DNA from: Candidatus Obscuribacterales bacterium
GTDB lineage: Bacteria; Cyanobacteriota; Vampirovibrionia; Obscuribacterales; Obscuribacteraceae
DNA length: 49,387 nucleotides
Assembly (NCBI GenBank): GCA_949127735.1
Contig: CASBPX010000029.1
Span: 1 to 49,387 of the forward strand
Direction: 5' to 3'
Part shown: piece after piece, positions 32,469 to 40,703 of the stretch
How the letters are laid out: every line of letters starts with the position of its first letter
How positions within the stretch are numbered: the stretch's first letter is position 1
Position numbers and translations under genes: made by a program
Notes under the pieces: generated by a model
What the model was told of the DNA's origin: nothing
The model's database searches: none
The model's input: the letters and a program-made list of their open reading frames with translations, nothing else

Positions 32469-33143
32469 ATGGCACGAATTCTATTGGCAGAAGACGAGTT
32501 CCTGGCAGCACTTTTGTCAAAAGACGTACTTGAAGCCGAGCGCCATATAGTAGACGTAGTCGGTGATGGAGCTGAAGCACTGTCAATGCTTGCTTGCTAC
32601 AGCTTCGATCTCATGATTCTTGATATTGAAATGCCTAATATTGACGGTCTGAAAATGCGTCAAGAGTTTCGCGGTAAAGGCGGCACTGCCCCAGTCTTAA
32701 TTCTCGCAGGGCGCGGTACAGCAGAAAACAAAGTCGATGGTCTCGATCTTGGAGCTGACGATTATCTAGGCAAACCCTATCATGCTCAAGAACTCTGTTC
32801 GCGGGTTCAAGTACTGTTACGCCGCAATGGCAAATTGTCAGCTGACTTGTTGCAATTTGGCAGTCTTATTCTCGATAGCCGCAGCGGTAAAGTGCAAATC
32901 AACGAAAAAGAAATCAAGCTTGTGCCTAAAGAATATCAATTGCTGCAGTTTTTCAGGCGCCATAGAAATCAACTCTTTTCGGCTCAAGAACTTTTAAACA
33001 AGCTCTGGCCCCTAGTTTCAGAAGCTACAGATGAAGGAGTGCGCTCTACTATCGCGCGAATTCGTAAAAAAATTGACGATCAGGAAAACGGTTGCCTCCA
33101 GTCAATTTACGCACTTGATTATCACTTCGGCGGTAGAAGCTGA
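32469..33143 (+). CDS. OmpR-family response regulator with altered switch residue
   Basis: This 224-residue protein has receiver residues 1-120 with the acidic pair (E8-D9), phospho-acceptor Asp52 (MILDIEMP) and Lys102 (GKPY). The conserved Thr/Ser at position 80 is Ala (LILAGRG). In the paralogue ending at 39912 the same position is Thr80 (IMLTGKG) in an otherwise collinear receiver. The OmpR winged helix is intact (about 127-222). The adjoining kinase is a pseudogene, so the regulator may act without phosphorylation or be on its way to loss. Its stop overlaps the ATG of the next gene (TGATG). Confidence 0.9.
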   Translation: MARILLAEDEFLAALLSKDVLEAERHIVDVVGDGAEALSMLACYSFDLMILDIEMPNIDGLKMRQEFRGKGGTAPVLILAGRGTAENKVDGLDLGADDYLGKPYHAQELCSRVQVLLRRNGKLSADLLQFGSLILDSRSGKVQINEKEIKLVPKEYQLLQFFRRHRNQLFSAQELLNKLWPLVSEATDEGVRSTIARIRKKIDDQENGCLQSIYALDYHFGGRS

Positions 33144-34027
33144 TGGGTGACTGCAAATACTTGGTTATCTACTTTGCCAATCAAATGGTCATATTGGCAC
33201 TGTCATCCAGTATTTGTCTGGCAGCTCCGGCTGACAATCAGTTCAATAGTCCCGAAAAAATTCGACAGTTCAGTCATATGGTTTCAGCAAGTGAAGTAAA
33301 ACAGCTACGGGCTGCAATTATGGCTATTCCGCAAAGGGGGGACAATGCAGAAATTAGAAAACTCTGGCTAGCAGCCTGCGATACCACTGCTGGTGACTAT
33401 GAACAGGCCGTAGTGATCTTTGACCAGGCTCACAACCTTCACAGTGCACCTGACGCAATACTTGGCTGTGCTGCCGATGCTTATGGTCAACTACAGCAGT
33501 TCAAAAAAGCAATTGCAATTGCCAATACGGCAATATCACGCGGCGATAACCTGCAAGCTTATAAAGCCAGAGCCGCTTGCTATAGCACATGCAATCAAAT
33601 TGATCTCGCCGTCGCTGATTACGACAAGCTTTGCACCATCGACAAACCTAACGCCAAACGGTATTTAAGTAAGGCCGGCATGCTTCTAAACAACGCCGGT
33701 AAGTATGAAAAAGCCCTAGTTTATTTTACCAAAGCCTCCACCGCCGATGGTAGCGCAGCCAGTCCTACTGTCTGGCTAGCTCGTGGAATCTGTCTAGAAC
33801 ATCTTGAGCGCTGGCCGGAAGCCTTGGCGTGTTTGAGTAAGGCTATTGATATCGCCAGGAAAACACCAGAATCGAAAGCAGAAAAGCTCAGCCCCGGTCT
33901 CTGTAGAAGTTTGATAGAGAGGGCTAAATGTTACGATAAATTGGGCAAGGTAAACCTGGCTAATGCCGACCGTAAAGAATCGGAAAAACAAACACATGAA
34001 TGGGAAAAAGACCTGCTAGGCAAATGA
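33143..34027 (+). CDS. secreted TPR protein, coupled to the response regulator
   Basis: This 294-residue protein has a signal peptide (LVIYFANQMVILALSSSICLAAPA). Five or six TPR repeats cover residues 75-280 (AADAYGQLQQFKKAIAIANTAI, KARAACYSTCNQIDLAVADYDKL, KAGMLLNNAGKYEKALVYFTKA, LARGICLEHLERWPEALACLSKAID). It overlaps the response regulator by one base, so translation is coupled. TPRs act as protein-binding scaffolds in the envelope. No catalytic motif is seen. Confidence 0.75.
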   Translation: MGDCKYLVIYFANQMVILALSSSICLAAPADNQFNSPEKIRQFSHMVSASEVKQLRAAIMAIPQRGDNAEIRKLWLAACDTTAGDYEQAVVIFDQAHNLHSAPDAILGCAADAYGQLQQFKKAIAIANTAISRGDNLQAYKARAACYSTCNQIDLAVADYDKLCTIDKPNAKRYLSKAGMLLNNAGKYEKALVYFTKASTADGSAASPTVWLARGICLEHLERWPEALACLSKAIDIARKTPESKAEKLSPGLCRSLIERAKCYDKLGKVNLANADRKESEKQTHEWEKDLLGK

Positions 34028-34032
34028 AAAAA

Positions 34033-34379
34033 TGAAGTAGCGCGTAAGCCGGGTTCTGTGTTCGACTGTCATCTATCTGGGAACGCAGTTTCCTGCGCCC
34101 TCTAGCGGCATCAGCAACTTGAGATGGCGGGCCACCATAACCTCAAGTTATACCTTCGCCTTGCACCTTCAGCGGGGTTTACCTAGCCAAGGCCTCTCGA
34201 CCTTGCTGGTGACGCTCTTACCGCACCGTTGCACCCTTACCGCATTGCTGCGGCGGTTTTCATTTCTGTGGCACTATCCTCACGCTCACGCGCACTGGGC
34301 ATTACCCAGCAACCAGCCCTGTGGTGCCCGGACTTTCCTCATTGACCTTGCGGCCAACGCGACAGTCTGCGCTACTTCA
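34033..34379 (-). ncRNA. rnpB: RNase P RNA, class A
   Basis: Read on the minus strand it has the universal GAGGAAAGTCCGGGC block, then AAGGGTGCAACGGTGCGGTAAGAGCG. It ends with CACAGAACCCGGCTTACGCGCTACTT, whose last bases pair with the 5' end AAGTAGCGC to form P1. The layout is bacterial type A. RNase P matures the 5' ends of tRNAs together with RnpA, which is not in the window. Ends are set by the P1 pairing and are good to a few bases. Confidence 0.95.
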
Positions 34380-34385
34380 TGGCCG

Positions 34386-34391
34386 ATTATA
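34386..34391 (-). promoter_or_regulatory. -10 box of rnpB
   Basis: A perfect TATAAT on the minus strand, six bases before the 5' end of the RNA. The -35 (TCGGGT at 17 bases) is poor. Confidence 0.6.
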
Positions 34392-34525
34392 CATTCAAGC
34401 CGACGCCTACCCGATGCTTGATTACTGCAACGCAAAACACAATACTACCCTCTCTAGTACAAAGCCCGAAAGAAGAAATCGGAAAAATTGATGCTTTGCG
34501 CATTCAATTCTGCCGATTCCTTCAA

Positions 34526-34555
34526 AAAAGCTTGAGCGATATCGCTCAAGCTTTT
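34526..34555. repeat. 30-bp perfect palindrome, copy 2, terminator of nupC
   Basis: The sequence is identical to 10661-10690. On the minus strand it lies 15 bases after the nupC stop codon and is followed by TTTTTT, giving a working rho-independent terminator. Confidence 0.85.
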
Positions 34556-34570
34556 ACCCCGTCATGAGGC

Positions 34571-35821
34571 TTAAAACACCAAACCGCAAATGGTCGCAGT
34601 AAGCCAGGTAGCCATATTAGCCACCATCATCGACTTAAAGGCCATTCCAGCAATCTCACCACGGCGTTCTGGAGCCATGGCACCTAGGCCGCCGATATTA
34701 ATACCGAGGGAGCCCAGATGCGCAAAACCGCAGAGTGCAGCAGTGGCAATCAGCTGAGTTTTCGCTGCGAGCACATAAGGTCCAGTACCCGCAATTACTG
34801 GCGCCAGTTCGCCGTAAGAGACAAACTCGTTGAAGAGCAGTTCTACAGCCATGAGACGCGCCACATGGAAGCATTCATGCCAGGGCACACCCATCAACCA
34901 GGCGATGGGCATGAACGGATAGGCCAACACATCTTGAATTTCGGCGTGGAGGCCGAAAAGAGACAAGCCGGCTCCGAATGCCCAGTTGGCCAGAGCCATG
35001 AAACCGATGGCGAATGCAACCATGGTAATTACCTTGATGGCAATCTCGGTGCCCGCGGTAACGCCGTGAGCAGCTGCGTCGAAAGCGTTTACGCCCTCAT
35101 GCGGAAGATTGAGGTCGACCATTTTCTGCAGCTTGTGCTGTTCGGTTTCGGGGCAAACAATTTTCGCTAGAATGATACCGCCGATGGCCGACATCAGTGA
35201 AGCGGCAATGAGCGGCGTAGCAGGCATACCAATGCTAGTGTAGGCGACCAGGGCAGATCCCGAAATCGTTGCCATGGCCGCGGTCATGGAGGTGAAAAGT
35301 TCCGATCGCGTAAGCGTTTTCATGTAGGGCTTGATCAGCAGCTGACACTCCACTTGACCGACAAAGGCAGCAGCCGAGCACGAAAGTGCTTCCGGACCAG
35401 ACAGTCCAAGTTTCACCAGAAAGCGAGCCATAAACTTTATCAACCGGGGCAGAATGCCGAAGTAGTAACCAAGGGAGGCCAGGCCGCTGATGAAAATAAT
35501 GGAGAAGCCGATGCGAATGGCGAAAATGAACTCTTGCTGACCGGGCGAACCTGGCCTGAAGAATTCACCGAACACAAGAGTTTTGCCCAGGGCAAAGACG
35601 GCGCCGTCGTTGGCAAAATCTAGCAACTTGTTGATGCCCTTGCCGACCATGAAAAAGAAATCGCTGGTTCCGGGAATCTTGAGAATGACGAGGGCGAGTA
35701 TCACCTGAACGAAAAGCAGTGTGCCGACCATTCGCCAGGGGATGAGACGACGGTTGTTTGAGAGGCCGAAGGCCACTGTAAACAATGTGAGAATGCCTAC
35801 GAGGCCAATTAGTTTTTCCAT
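34571..35821 (-). CDS. nupC: NupC-family concentrative nucleoside transporter
   Basis: This 416-residue membrane protein of the CNT family has an N-terminal helix pair, GYYFGILPRLIKFMARFLVKLGLSGPEALSCSAAAFVGQVECQLLIKPYM with the G..E nucleoside-site motif, and MATISGSALVAYTSIG. The C-terminal NEFVSYGELAP and FAHLGSLGINIGGLGAMAPERR are characteristic. It imports nucleosides with Na+ or H+. ATG 35821 follows GGAG by seven bases; the frame upstream to 35977 is not likely to be translated. It is monocistronic, with the palindrome as its terminator. Confidence 0.93.
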   Translation of the reverse strand: MEKLIGLVGILTLFTVAFGLSNNRRLIPWRMVGTLLFVQVILALVILKIPGTSDFFFMVGKGINKLLDFANDGAVFALGKTLVFGEFFRPGSPGQQEFIFAIRIGFSIIFISGLASLGYYFGILPRLIKFMARFLVKLGLSGPEALSCSAAAFVGQVECQLLIKPYMKTLTRSELFTSMTAAMATISGSALVAYTSIGMPATPLIAASLMSAIGGIILAKIVCPETEQHKLQKMVDLNLPHEGVNAFDAAAHGVTAGTEIAIKVITMVAFAIGFMALANWAFGAGLSLFGLHAEIQDVLAYPFMPIAWLMGVPWHECFHVARLMAVELLFNEFVSYGELAPVIAGTGPYVLAAKTQLIATAALCGFAHLGSLGINIGGLGAMAPERRGEIAGMAFKSMMVANMATWLTATICGLVF

Positions 35822-36265
35822 AGGGTTGCTCCAGAATTTTGAATTCTTGTTACAAGGCAGCCGCCGGCCCTGAAAGGGTTGTGGCTCTGCCTTATGGGTG
35901 AAAACGCTTCTAATCAGCACCAACTGAAAGCTGCAAAAAACAAAGAGCGGACGAACACAGCGGTCTTGCGACTGCAAAATTTGTGCTCGCGGCTGTGTAT
36001 TGAATTGGGCTTTACTGGTACCGAGAGAGAAGATGTTGAGAGAAAGATTGCTGAAAGGATTACTTGACTTCTAGCAAATCGCTTACAGCGAAAGAAAGCC
36101 TTGTTATAGAAACTAAAGGCTTATGGCAAAAGTAAAGAGCTCAACAATGGGGACTTAATAAGCTCAAAGCGATAAACTTGGAACGAATTTATCTAACGCT
36201 AACTCTGCTATGCGAATGAGTGAGCGTGCAGTGGCAGCGGGGTAGAGGAAAAACTGGTGGTATAG
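35822..36265. other. non-coding region upstream of nupC
   Basis: It contains no credible gene. It should hold the nupC promoter on the minus strand and the 5' part of the decayed caspase-like gene. A short open frame at 35879-36067 lacks a ribosome binding site. No repeat or hairpin stood out. Confidence 0.4.
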
Positions 36266-36734
36266 AAAATTGGTAAGTACCTATGCGCGGCGGCACTCAG
36301 CACCTTTTCACCAATAGCTTCACAAGCTTCAGACCAGCCTGACCAAACGAAAATAGCTGCTAAAGCCGAGAAATGGGCGTTGATTGTTGGTGTGTCAAAG
36401 TTCACATATCCTAGGCTGCATCTAAGTTCTGGCACACCTGACGCAGAAGACTTCTGCAACTACCTAACCGGCGCCATGCCGGAGGCGTCAGTTATCTGAT
36501 ATCAAATAATTGTATGACTAACGCGCTCTATGCCAACGGTCTTTCCATGCAAGCTTAAAGTAGCATAGTGTTCGGCCGCAGCCATTGCCAATAAAAGGCA
36601 ATGCCACCACCCTTGGTGAGGCGTTTGACTATCTAAAAACAAAAGTCGAAGCCGATATTAAAGACGACACCGGCCAGAGTCAAACTCAAAAATTGCACGG
36701 CGATGGCATTGACTTAAAAATTTCTGCCCCATGA
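36266..36734 (+). pseudogene. decayed secreted caspase-like (peptidase C14) gene
   Basis: A frame starting around 36266 after a stop, with no proper start codon, gives KIGKYLCAAALSTFSPIASQA, which looks like a signal peptide. It then reads KWALIVGVSKFTYPRLHLSSGTPDAEDFCNYL (near 36373-36468), the first strand and helix of the caspase fold, and stops at 36499. After about 100 bases a second fragment (36600-36734) reads TTLGEAFDYLKTKVEAD...GDGIDLKISAP and stops. This matches the end of C14-like domains. The His/Cys catalytic centre is missing, so it is a deleted and inactive gene. Confidence 0.65.
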
Positions 36735-36918
36735 AACCCGCATAGGTCTCACCGGCAGCAGCTTAATCGTCTGACCGACCGCTACTACACTCAAGCTTAA
36801 CCGTGCTCATATTAAAAAGACGTGCAGCCGCGCTAAGTGTTATTTGCGTAAAGTCACGCTATACAAAGGCCTGGGGCCATGTTACACCTTATGTGTTGGT
36901 TGCAAAGAGGTTCGGGTC

Positions 36919-37203
36919 ATGCATTTCACGTTGGACATGGCATTCTTCGGTTTTTTCGGAATCCTTATGTTCACCATCGTAGTCGTCCACCGGGCACACG
37001 GGATGACGCAGCTCTACAAAAAAGGCAACGTGACCGCCAATTATTGGGGAACGTATGGCGCAGAAGTTAAATCAGCGCAGCAAAAACGCAAACAAAAGTC
37101 TTATTTCCCCAAGATAGCCAGCGACGGCACACTTTCGCTTCCAGCAGCCTCCAATCAAAATACGACATGCATCGCGGGAAAAGTTGCCGCGCGTGGAAAG
37201 TAA
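36919..37203 (+). CDS. small single-pass membrane protein
   Basis: This 94-residue protein has a start, MHFTLDMAFFGFFGILMFTIVVVHRAHG, that contains one membrane helix (about 8-24). A basic, low-complexity tail follows (SAQQKRKQKSYFPKIASDG). AGAGG lies about nine bases before ATG 36919; the frame is open to 36844 but that part is not protein-like. No family is recognised. Confidence 0.5.
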   Translation: MHFTLDMAFFGFFGILMFTIVVVHRAHGMTQLYKKGNVTANYWGTYGAEVKSAQQKRKQKSYFPKIASDGTLSLPAASNQNTTCIAGKVAARGK

Positions 37204-37251
37204 TATCAGGTGGCGCGTTTCTTCTAAAAGGGCCATCATATAAATAGATGG

Positions 37252-38577
37252 TTGCCAGAGGAAGCTTTGGATATAGAAGACGTCAGAGAACAGCCGTTTG
37301 AATTGACTCCAGATGAGAGCCAGTTCGATGCTGTTTATGCTAAAGCGCGCGAGAGTGGTACTTTTGGGGATTTTGCCACGGCTGCTCATGAGTACGAGCA
37401 AGCTGCATTCGTTGCCAGATCTTTTGGCGAAAGTGATGCCAGACTATTTGAAACGCTGAGTCGCCTGGCCTACTGTCGTTATCGACTGGGTGATCTTTCT
37501 CAGGCCGAAGCCTCATATTTGGAAGCACTGCAACTACTCGAACGTTTCCACGCGCAGACTCATCCAGAACGCTTGGCCTCGGTGCTGTGGGCGCTGGCCG
37601 TGCTGCTTTCAGATCTGTTGCGCTATGACGAGGCAGAAAAATATTTCAGACGCTCCATGGATGTCTCTGAAACCTGGGCGGGTCCTAGTGATCGCTTTGT
37701 AGCTGACTGCCTCTGGGGTCTGTCAAAGTGTTTGACCAGCAATGGAAAACTTCTAGAAGCAGAAGTTGCAATTAAAAGAGCTGTAGCCATTTATGAGACT
37801 TTGCCTGAAAATTGCGATGAATACTTGAGCACTAACTATGCCAATCTCGGCGCCCTAAATTTGCAGCGCTCTAATTTTGAAGGCGCAGTAGAGGCCCTGG
37901 TTAAAGCCGTGGCCTACCGCAGAAAATTAGCTGGTGATCTGGATGCCGGCTTGATTAGCCTGGCAAGCAAATTAGCTCTGGCCCTGATGCAACTGAAACG
38001 CTTAAAAGAAGCTGAGAAATATTTGCGAATGGCCCTCAAAATTTCCACTGCAGTTTATGGTGCTAAAGACATTGAGACAGCGCGCAAATATATTGCCCTG
38101 GGCAACTGTTTAAACGGACTCTCCAAATATGATCAAGCCGAAAAAATGTTGGCGAAAGCGATTGTAGTGGTGCGCCAACAGACTATTGACCCAGCTCTAA
38201 CTGCCGCGTGTTTGTATGAGTTGACCACGTCATATCAAAAGCTCAATGAAAAGGCAAAAGTTAAAAGAACTCTGGAAGAGCTCTCTGACCTATACGTGCA
38301 GCCTAACGCCAAGTTACCAAAACACTCTCTCTACGCCGACGCGCAGCTTAAGCTGGGCAATATTTATGAAGAGGCCTGCTTATTTAAAAAAGCTCGAATC
38401 AATTATCAATCAGCTCTTACAGCCAGAGAATCGGTTTTTGGCCAGGAGCACAAACTGGTGGCGGAATGCTTGATGCGTATGGCCAGTTGCCTGACTAAAA
38501 TGTCGCAACATGGCGAAGCTCAGGAGCTTTATCGCAAGGCTGAAACCATGCTTGCTGATTTGAAAAAACGGGCCTAA
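37252..38577 (+). CDS. cytosolic TPR repeat protein (kinesin-light-chain-like)
   Basis: This protein of 436-441 residues has about nine tandem TPRs with 40-44 residue spacing, the NB-ARC/KLC-like type (LSRLAYCRYRLGDLSQAEASYLEALQLLERF, LWALAVLLSDLLRYDEAEKYFRRSMDVSETW, and so on, with A-x(3)-Y or EA-Y at consensus positions). There is no signal peptide and no enzymatic part. The start is TTG 37252 or TTG 37267; the latter has AGAGGA four bases upstream. It is a likely scaffold, and the partner is not deducible. Confidence 0.8.
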   Translation: MPEEALDIEDVREQPFELTPDESQFDAVYAKARESGTFGDFATAAHEYEQAAFVARSFGESDARLFETLSRLAYCRYRLGDLSQAEASYLEALQLLERFHAQTHPERLASVLWALAVLLSDLLRYDEAEKYFRRSMDVSETWAGPSDRFVADCLWGLSKCLTSNGKLLEAEVAIKRAVAIYETLPENCDEYLSTNYANLGALNLQRSNFEGAVEALVKAVAYRRKLAGDLDAGLISLASKLALALMQLKRLKEAEKYLRMALKISTAVYGAKDIETARKYIALGNCLNGLSKYDQAEKMLAKAIVVVRQQTIDPALTAACLYELTTSYQKLNEKAKVKRTLEELSDLYVQPNAKLPKHSLYADAQLKLGNIYEEACLFKKARINYQSALTARESVFGQEHKLVAECLMRMASCLTKMSQHGEAQELYRKAETMLADLKKRA

Positions 38578-38601
38578 AGTTTTTCAGTTCTCAAAGAGCA
38601 A

Positions 38602-39801
38602 TTAATCCACGCTCTTACCGTCGGCACTCCAGTTCCACATTAATGGCTGGCGTTTATCACCATCTTTGCGCGACATGCCTTCGTACTTCAGATACTTTTT
38701 GTCAAAGTCTCCAACAGTTGTAGAAAGCAATGACAGGCCATATGCAGCCATGCCAAAGTATTTTACTTTTGGAATACCCTTCAATACACCGATGCTCAGC
38801 GCAAGACCACCTGCACCAAAACCAACATCTTCAAGAGCCAACCTGCCGTGCTCTCTTTTGTAATCTCCGCTGCTGGAATTGCCGAATCGGCTCAAGTCAG
38901 TGGGCAGATCAATCAACCGTTTAGCTCCATAAAGAGCAGGAGCCACACGATTAACGTAAGGTAGAGCAGAAGCTCCAATTAACGCGTCAACACCAAGTGA
39001 GCCAAGCGGATTCAAATCGACATTGCTTTGCTTTGAATATTTAAAATCAAATTTGCCAGGGCTATTCAGTAGCTCAATGACTTTATCGGCAGGAGTTGCC
39101 AGCGAGGTTATACCACTGGCGCTATCGGTCAAGACTCCTACTACACGGCCCTGGGCATCAACCGACAAACTACCAGATTGTCCCGGTAAAACGGTCTGAT
39201 TAGAGACAATGCGATCAGCCAAAACGTAAGCTGTAGCATCCCTCTGCAGGTCAAGACTATTGGTGTCGAAGGCCTTTTGCAAACCAGCATAACCATCAGC
39301 ATTAAACTGACCGAGTATATTTTCCATGCGAGTGCGGCCTTGCACAGTGCCGATGGAAAGCACTTTCTCAAGATTAGTCACTCCAGGTGCGCCAAGACTG
39401 AACACCTGCTCACCGGTTAAATCACGCTTCGAGCCGTCCAATTGCATAGCTCTCGATTGATCTTTATCGAGGCCTTCGATCTTCAACACAGCCAAGTCGT
39501 TAATATCGTCATACTTAGTAATGCGAGCATCGAGAAATTCACCGGTGGGCATCTGCACTTTCAGCGAACTGGTGTTTTTGACTACGTGAGCGGCAGTAAC
39601 AATTTCGTCGCCGCCTTCCACAAAAAATCCGCTACCGCCGGTAGGACCCGAATTGCGTTGACCATTAATCTTGACTGTTTTGCCAATCAGGTTTGAGTAA
39701 ACATCGAGAGCGAGGCTATTACCGCATTCTTGCTTATCGCGAACCACGTCGCCGGGCAACAGTTCAGGCACTATTTTGCACTGATCTTTCTCTCCGCCCA
39801 A
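38602..39801 (-). CDS. trypsin-like (S1C/DegP-type) serine protease with hydrophobic C-terminal domain
   Basis: This 399-residue protein has the catalytic triad His72 (VTAAHVV), Asp102 (NDLAVLKI) and Ser209 (LPGQSGS). There is no PDZ domain; instead about 110 residues with several hydrophobic stretches follow (GALIGASALPYVNRVAP, GVGFGAGGLALSIG, YFGMAAYGLSLLSTT). Thus it may associate with a membrane. No N-terminal signal peptide is seen, so it may be cytosolic or the true start lies elsewhere. The start is TTG 39801 or an in-frame GTG 15 bases upstream, near AGGTGAGG. It is convergent with the TPR gene, 25 bases away. Confidence 0.85.
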   Translation of the reverse strand: MGGEKDQCKIVPELLPGDVVRDKQECGNSLALDVYSNLIGKTVKINGQRNSGPTGGSGFFVEGGDEIVTAAHVVKNTSSLKVQMPTGEFLDARITKYDDINDLAVLKIEGLDKDQSRAMQLDGSKRDLTGEQVFSLGAPGVTNLEKVLSIGTVQGRTRMENILGQFNADGYAGLQKAFDTNSLDLQRDATAYVLADRIVSNQTVLPGQSGSLSVDAQGRVVGVLTDSASGITSLATPADKVIELLNSPGKFDFKYSKQSNVDLNPLGSLGVDALIGASALPYVNRVAPALYGAKRLIDLPTDLSRFGNSSSGDYKREHGRLALEDVGFGAGGLALSIGVLKGIPKVKYFGMAAYGLSLLSTTVGDFDKKYLKYEGMSRKDGDKRQPLMWNWSADGKSVD

Positions 39802-39833
39802 TTCGCCAACCTCACCTTTACTTATAAGTCATA

Positions 39834-39873
39834 CCCAATGAGCTTATATATATAAGGGCATGGTGTCATTGGG
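39834..39873 (-). terminator. hairpin between the protease and response regulator genes
   Basis: CCCAATGA (39834-39841) pairs with TCATTGGG (39866-39873) around the self-complementary CTTATATATATAAG (39843-39856). It lies 39 bases past the response regulator stop codon (39912) on the minus strand. A T run is not clear, so it may be a terminator or a promoter region for the protease. Confidence 0.4.
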
Positions 39874-39911
39874 GAAAATACGGCCTCAACCAATGAATGA
39901 GAAAGCAACAA

Positions 39912-40592
39912 TCAGCGGCTACGCAAGCGGTAACCCACTCGGGAAATATTCTCAATCACCGATTGCGATAGATCATCGCTAACGTCCACAATTTTGCGAA
40001 TGCGGCGAATGGCCACCCTCAATCCCTCTGGAGTGGCATCTGAATCGTACTGCCAGACCCGGGCAAGCAAAGTGTCGACGCTGAAAATTTCGCTGGGGTG
40101 ACGCATCAGAAACTCGAGCAAGGCAAAGTCGCGTGGCAAAAGTCGCAGCTCTTGCTCGTCTCTGGTGATGCGAAACTTTGACGGATCAAGGGTTAAATTG
40201 CCGTGTGTCAAAACATTTGACTGCAAAAGTGGGGGCCGGCGTAAAACCGATCTGATTCGCGCTGCCAGTTCTTTGAGATTAAATGGCTTAGTGATGTAAT
40301 CGTCAGCACCAGAATCAAGACCTTGCTCTTTTTCTGCCATTTCACCTTTGCCGGTGAGCATTATTACCGGCGTAGAACCACCAGATGAGCGGAAGCTTTT
40401 GAGCAGCTCGATGCCGGTCATCCCTGGCAAATCCCAGTCGAGCACAATCACGTCATATTCGGTCATTTTCAAAGTCGCCTCGCCGTCGAGGCCGTCGTGA
40501 AAGGTCTCCACAGTATGGCGCTCAGCGCTGAGAGCGTCGCCAATGGTCACCGCTAAGTCAATGTCATCTTCAACGAGAAGTATTTTGGCCAC
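39912..40592 (-). CDS. OmpR-family response regulator
   Basis: This 226-residue protein has a canonical receiver (D9/D10, phospho-acceptor D52, T80, K102 in TKPF). The OmpR winged helix (about 130-225) includes LLPRDFALLEFLMRHP and VAIRRIRKIVD. It is divergent from the histidine kinase at 40704 with 111 bases between them, a usual arrangement for a pair, so it is probably phosphorylated by that kinase. It is collinear with the regulator at 32469, which has lost Thr80. Confidence 0.93.
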   Translation of the reverse strand: MAKILLVEDDIDLAVTIGDALSAERHTVETFHDGLDGEATLKMTEYDVIVLDWDLPGMTGIELLKSFRSSGGSTPVIMLTGKGEMAEKEQGLDSGADDYITKPFNLKELAARIRSVLRRPPLLQSNVLTHGNLTLDPSKFRITRDEQELRLLPRDFALLEFLMRHPSEIFSVDTLLARVWQYDSDATPEGLRVAIRRIRKIVDVSDDLSQSVIENISRVGYRLRSR

Positions 40593-40703
40593 TTTTAATC
40601 ACTGTCCAATAATCTAGGTTTCTTACAATCTCGGTCACATGCAGTGACAATATATCGTCTTGAAAGCTGTTTTGCACAGGCTTTAGCGGGGGATAAAATT
40701 CAC

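Noticed and set aside
35879-36067. 62-codon frame upstream of nupC
   Set aside because: It lies in the antisense of the nupC leader and has no Shine-Dalgarno or family.
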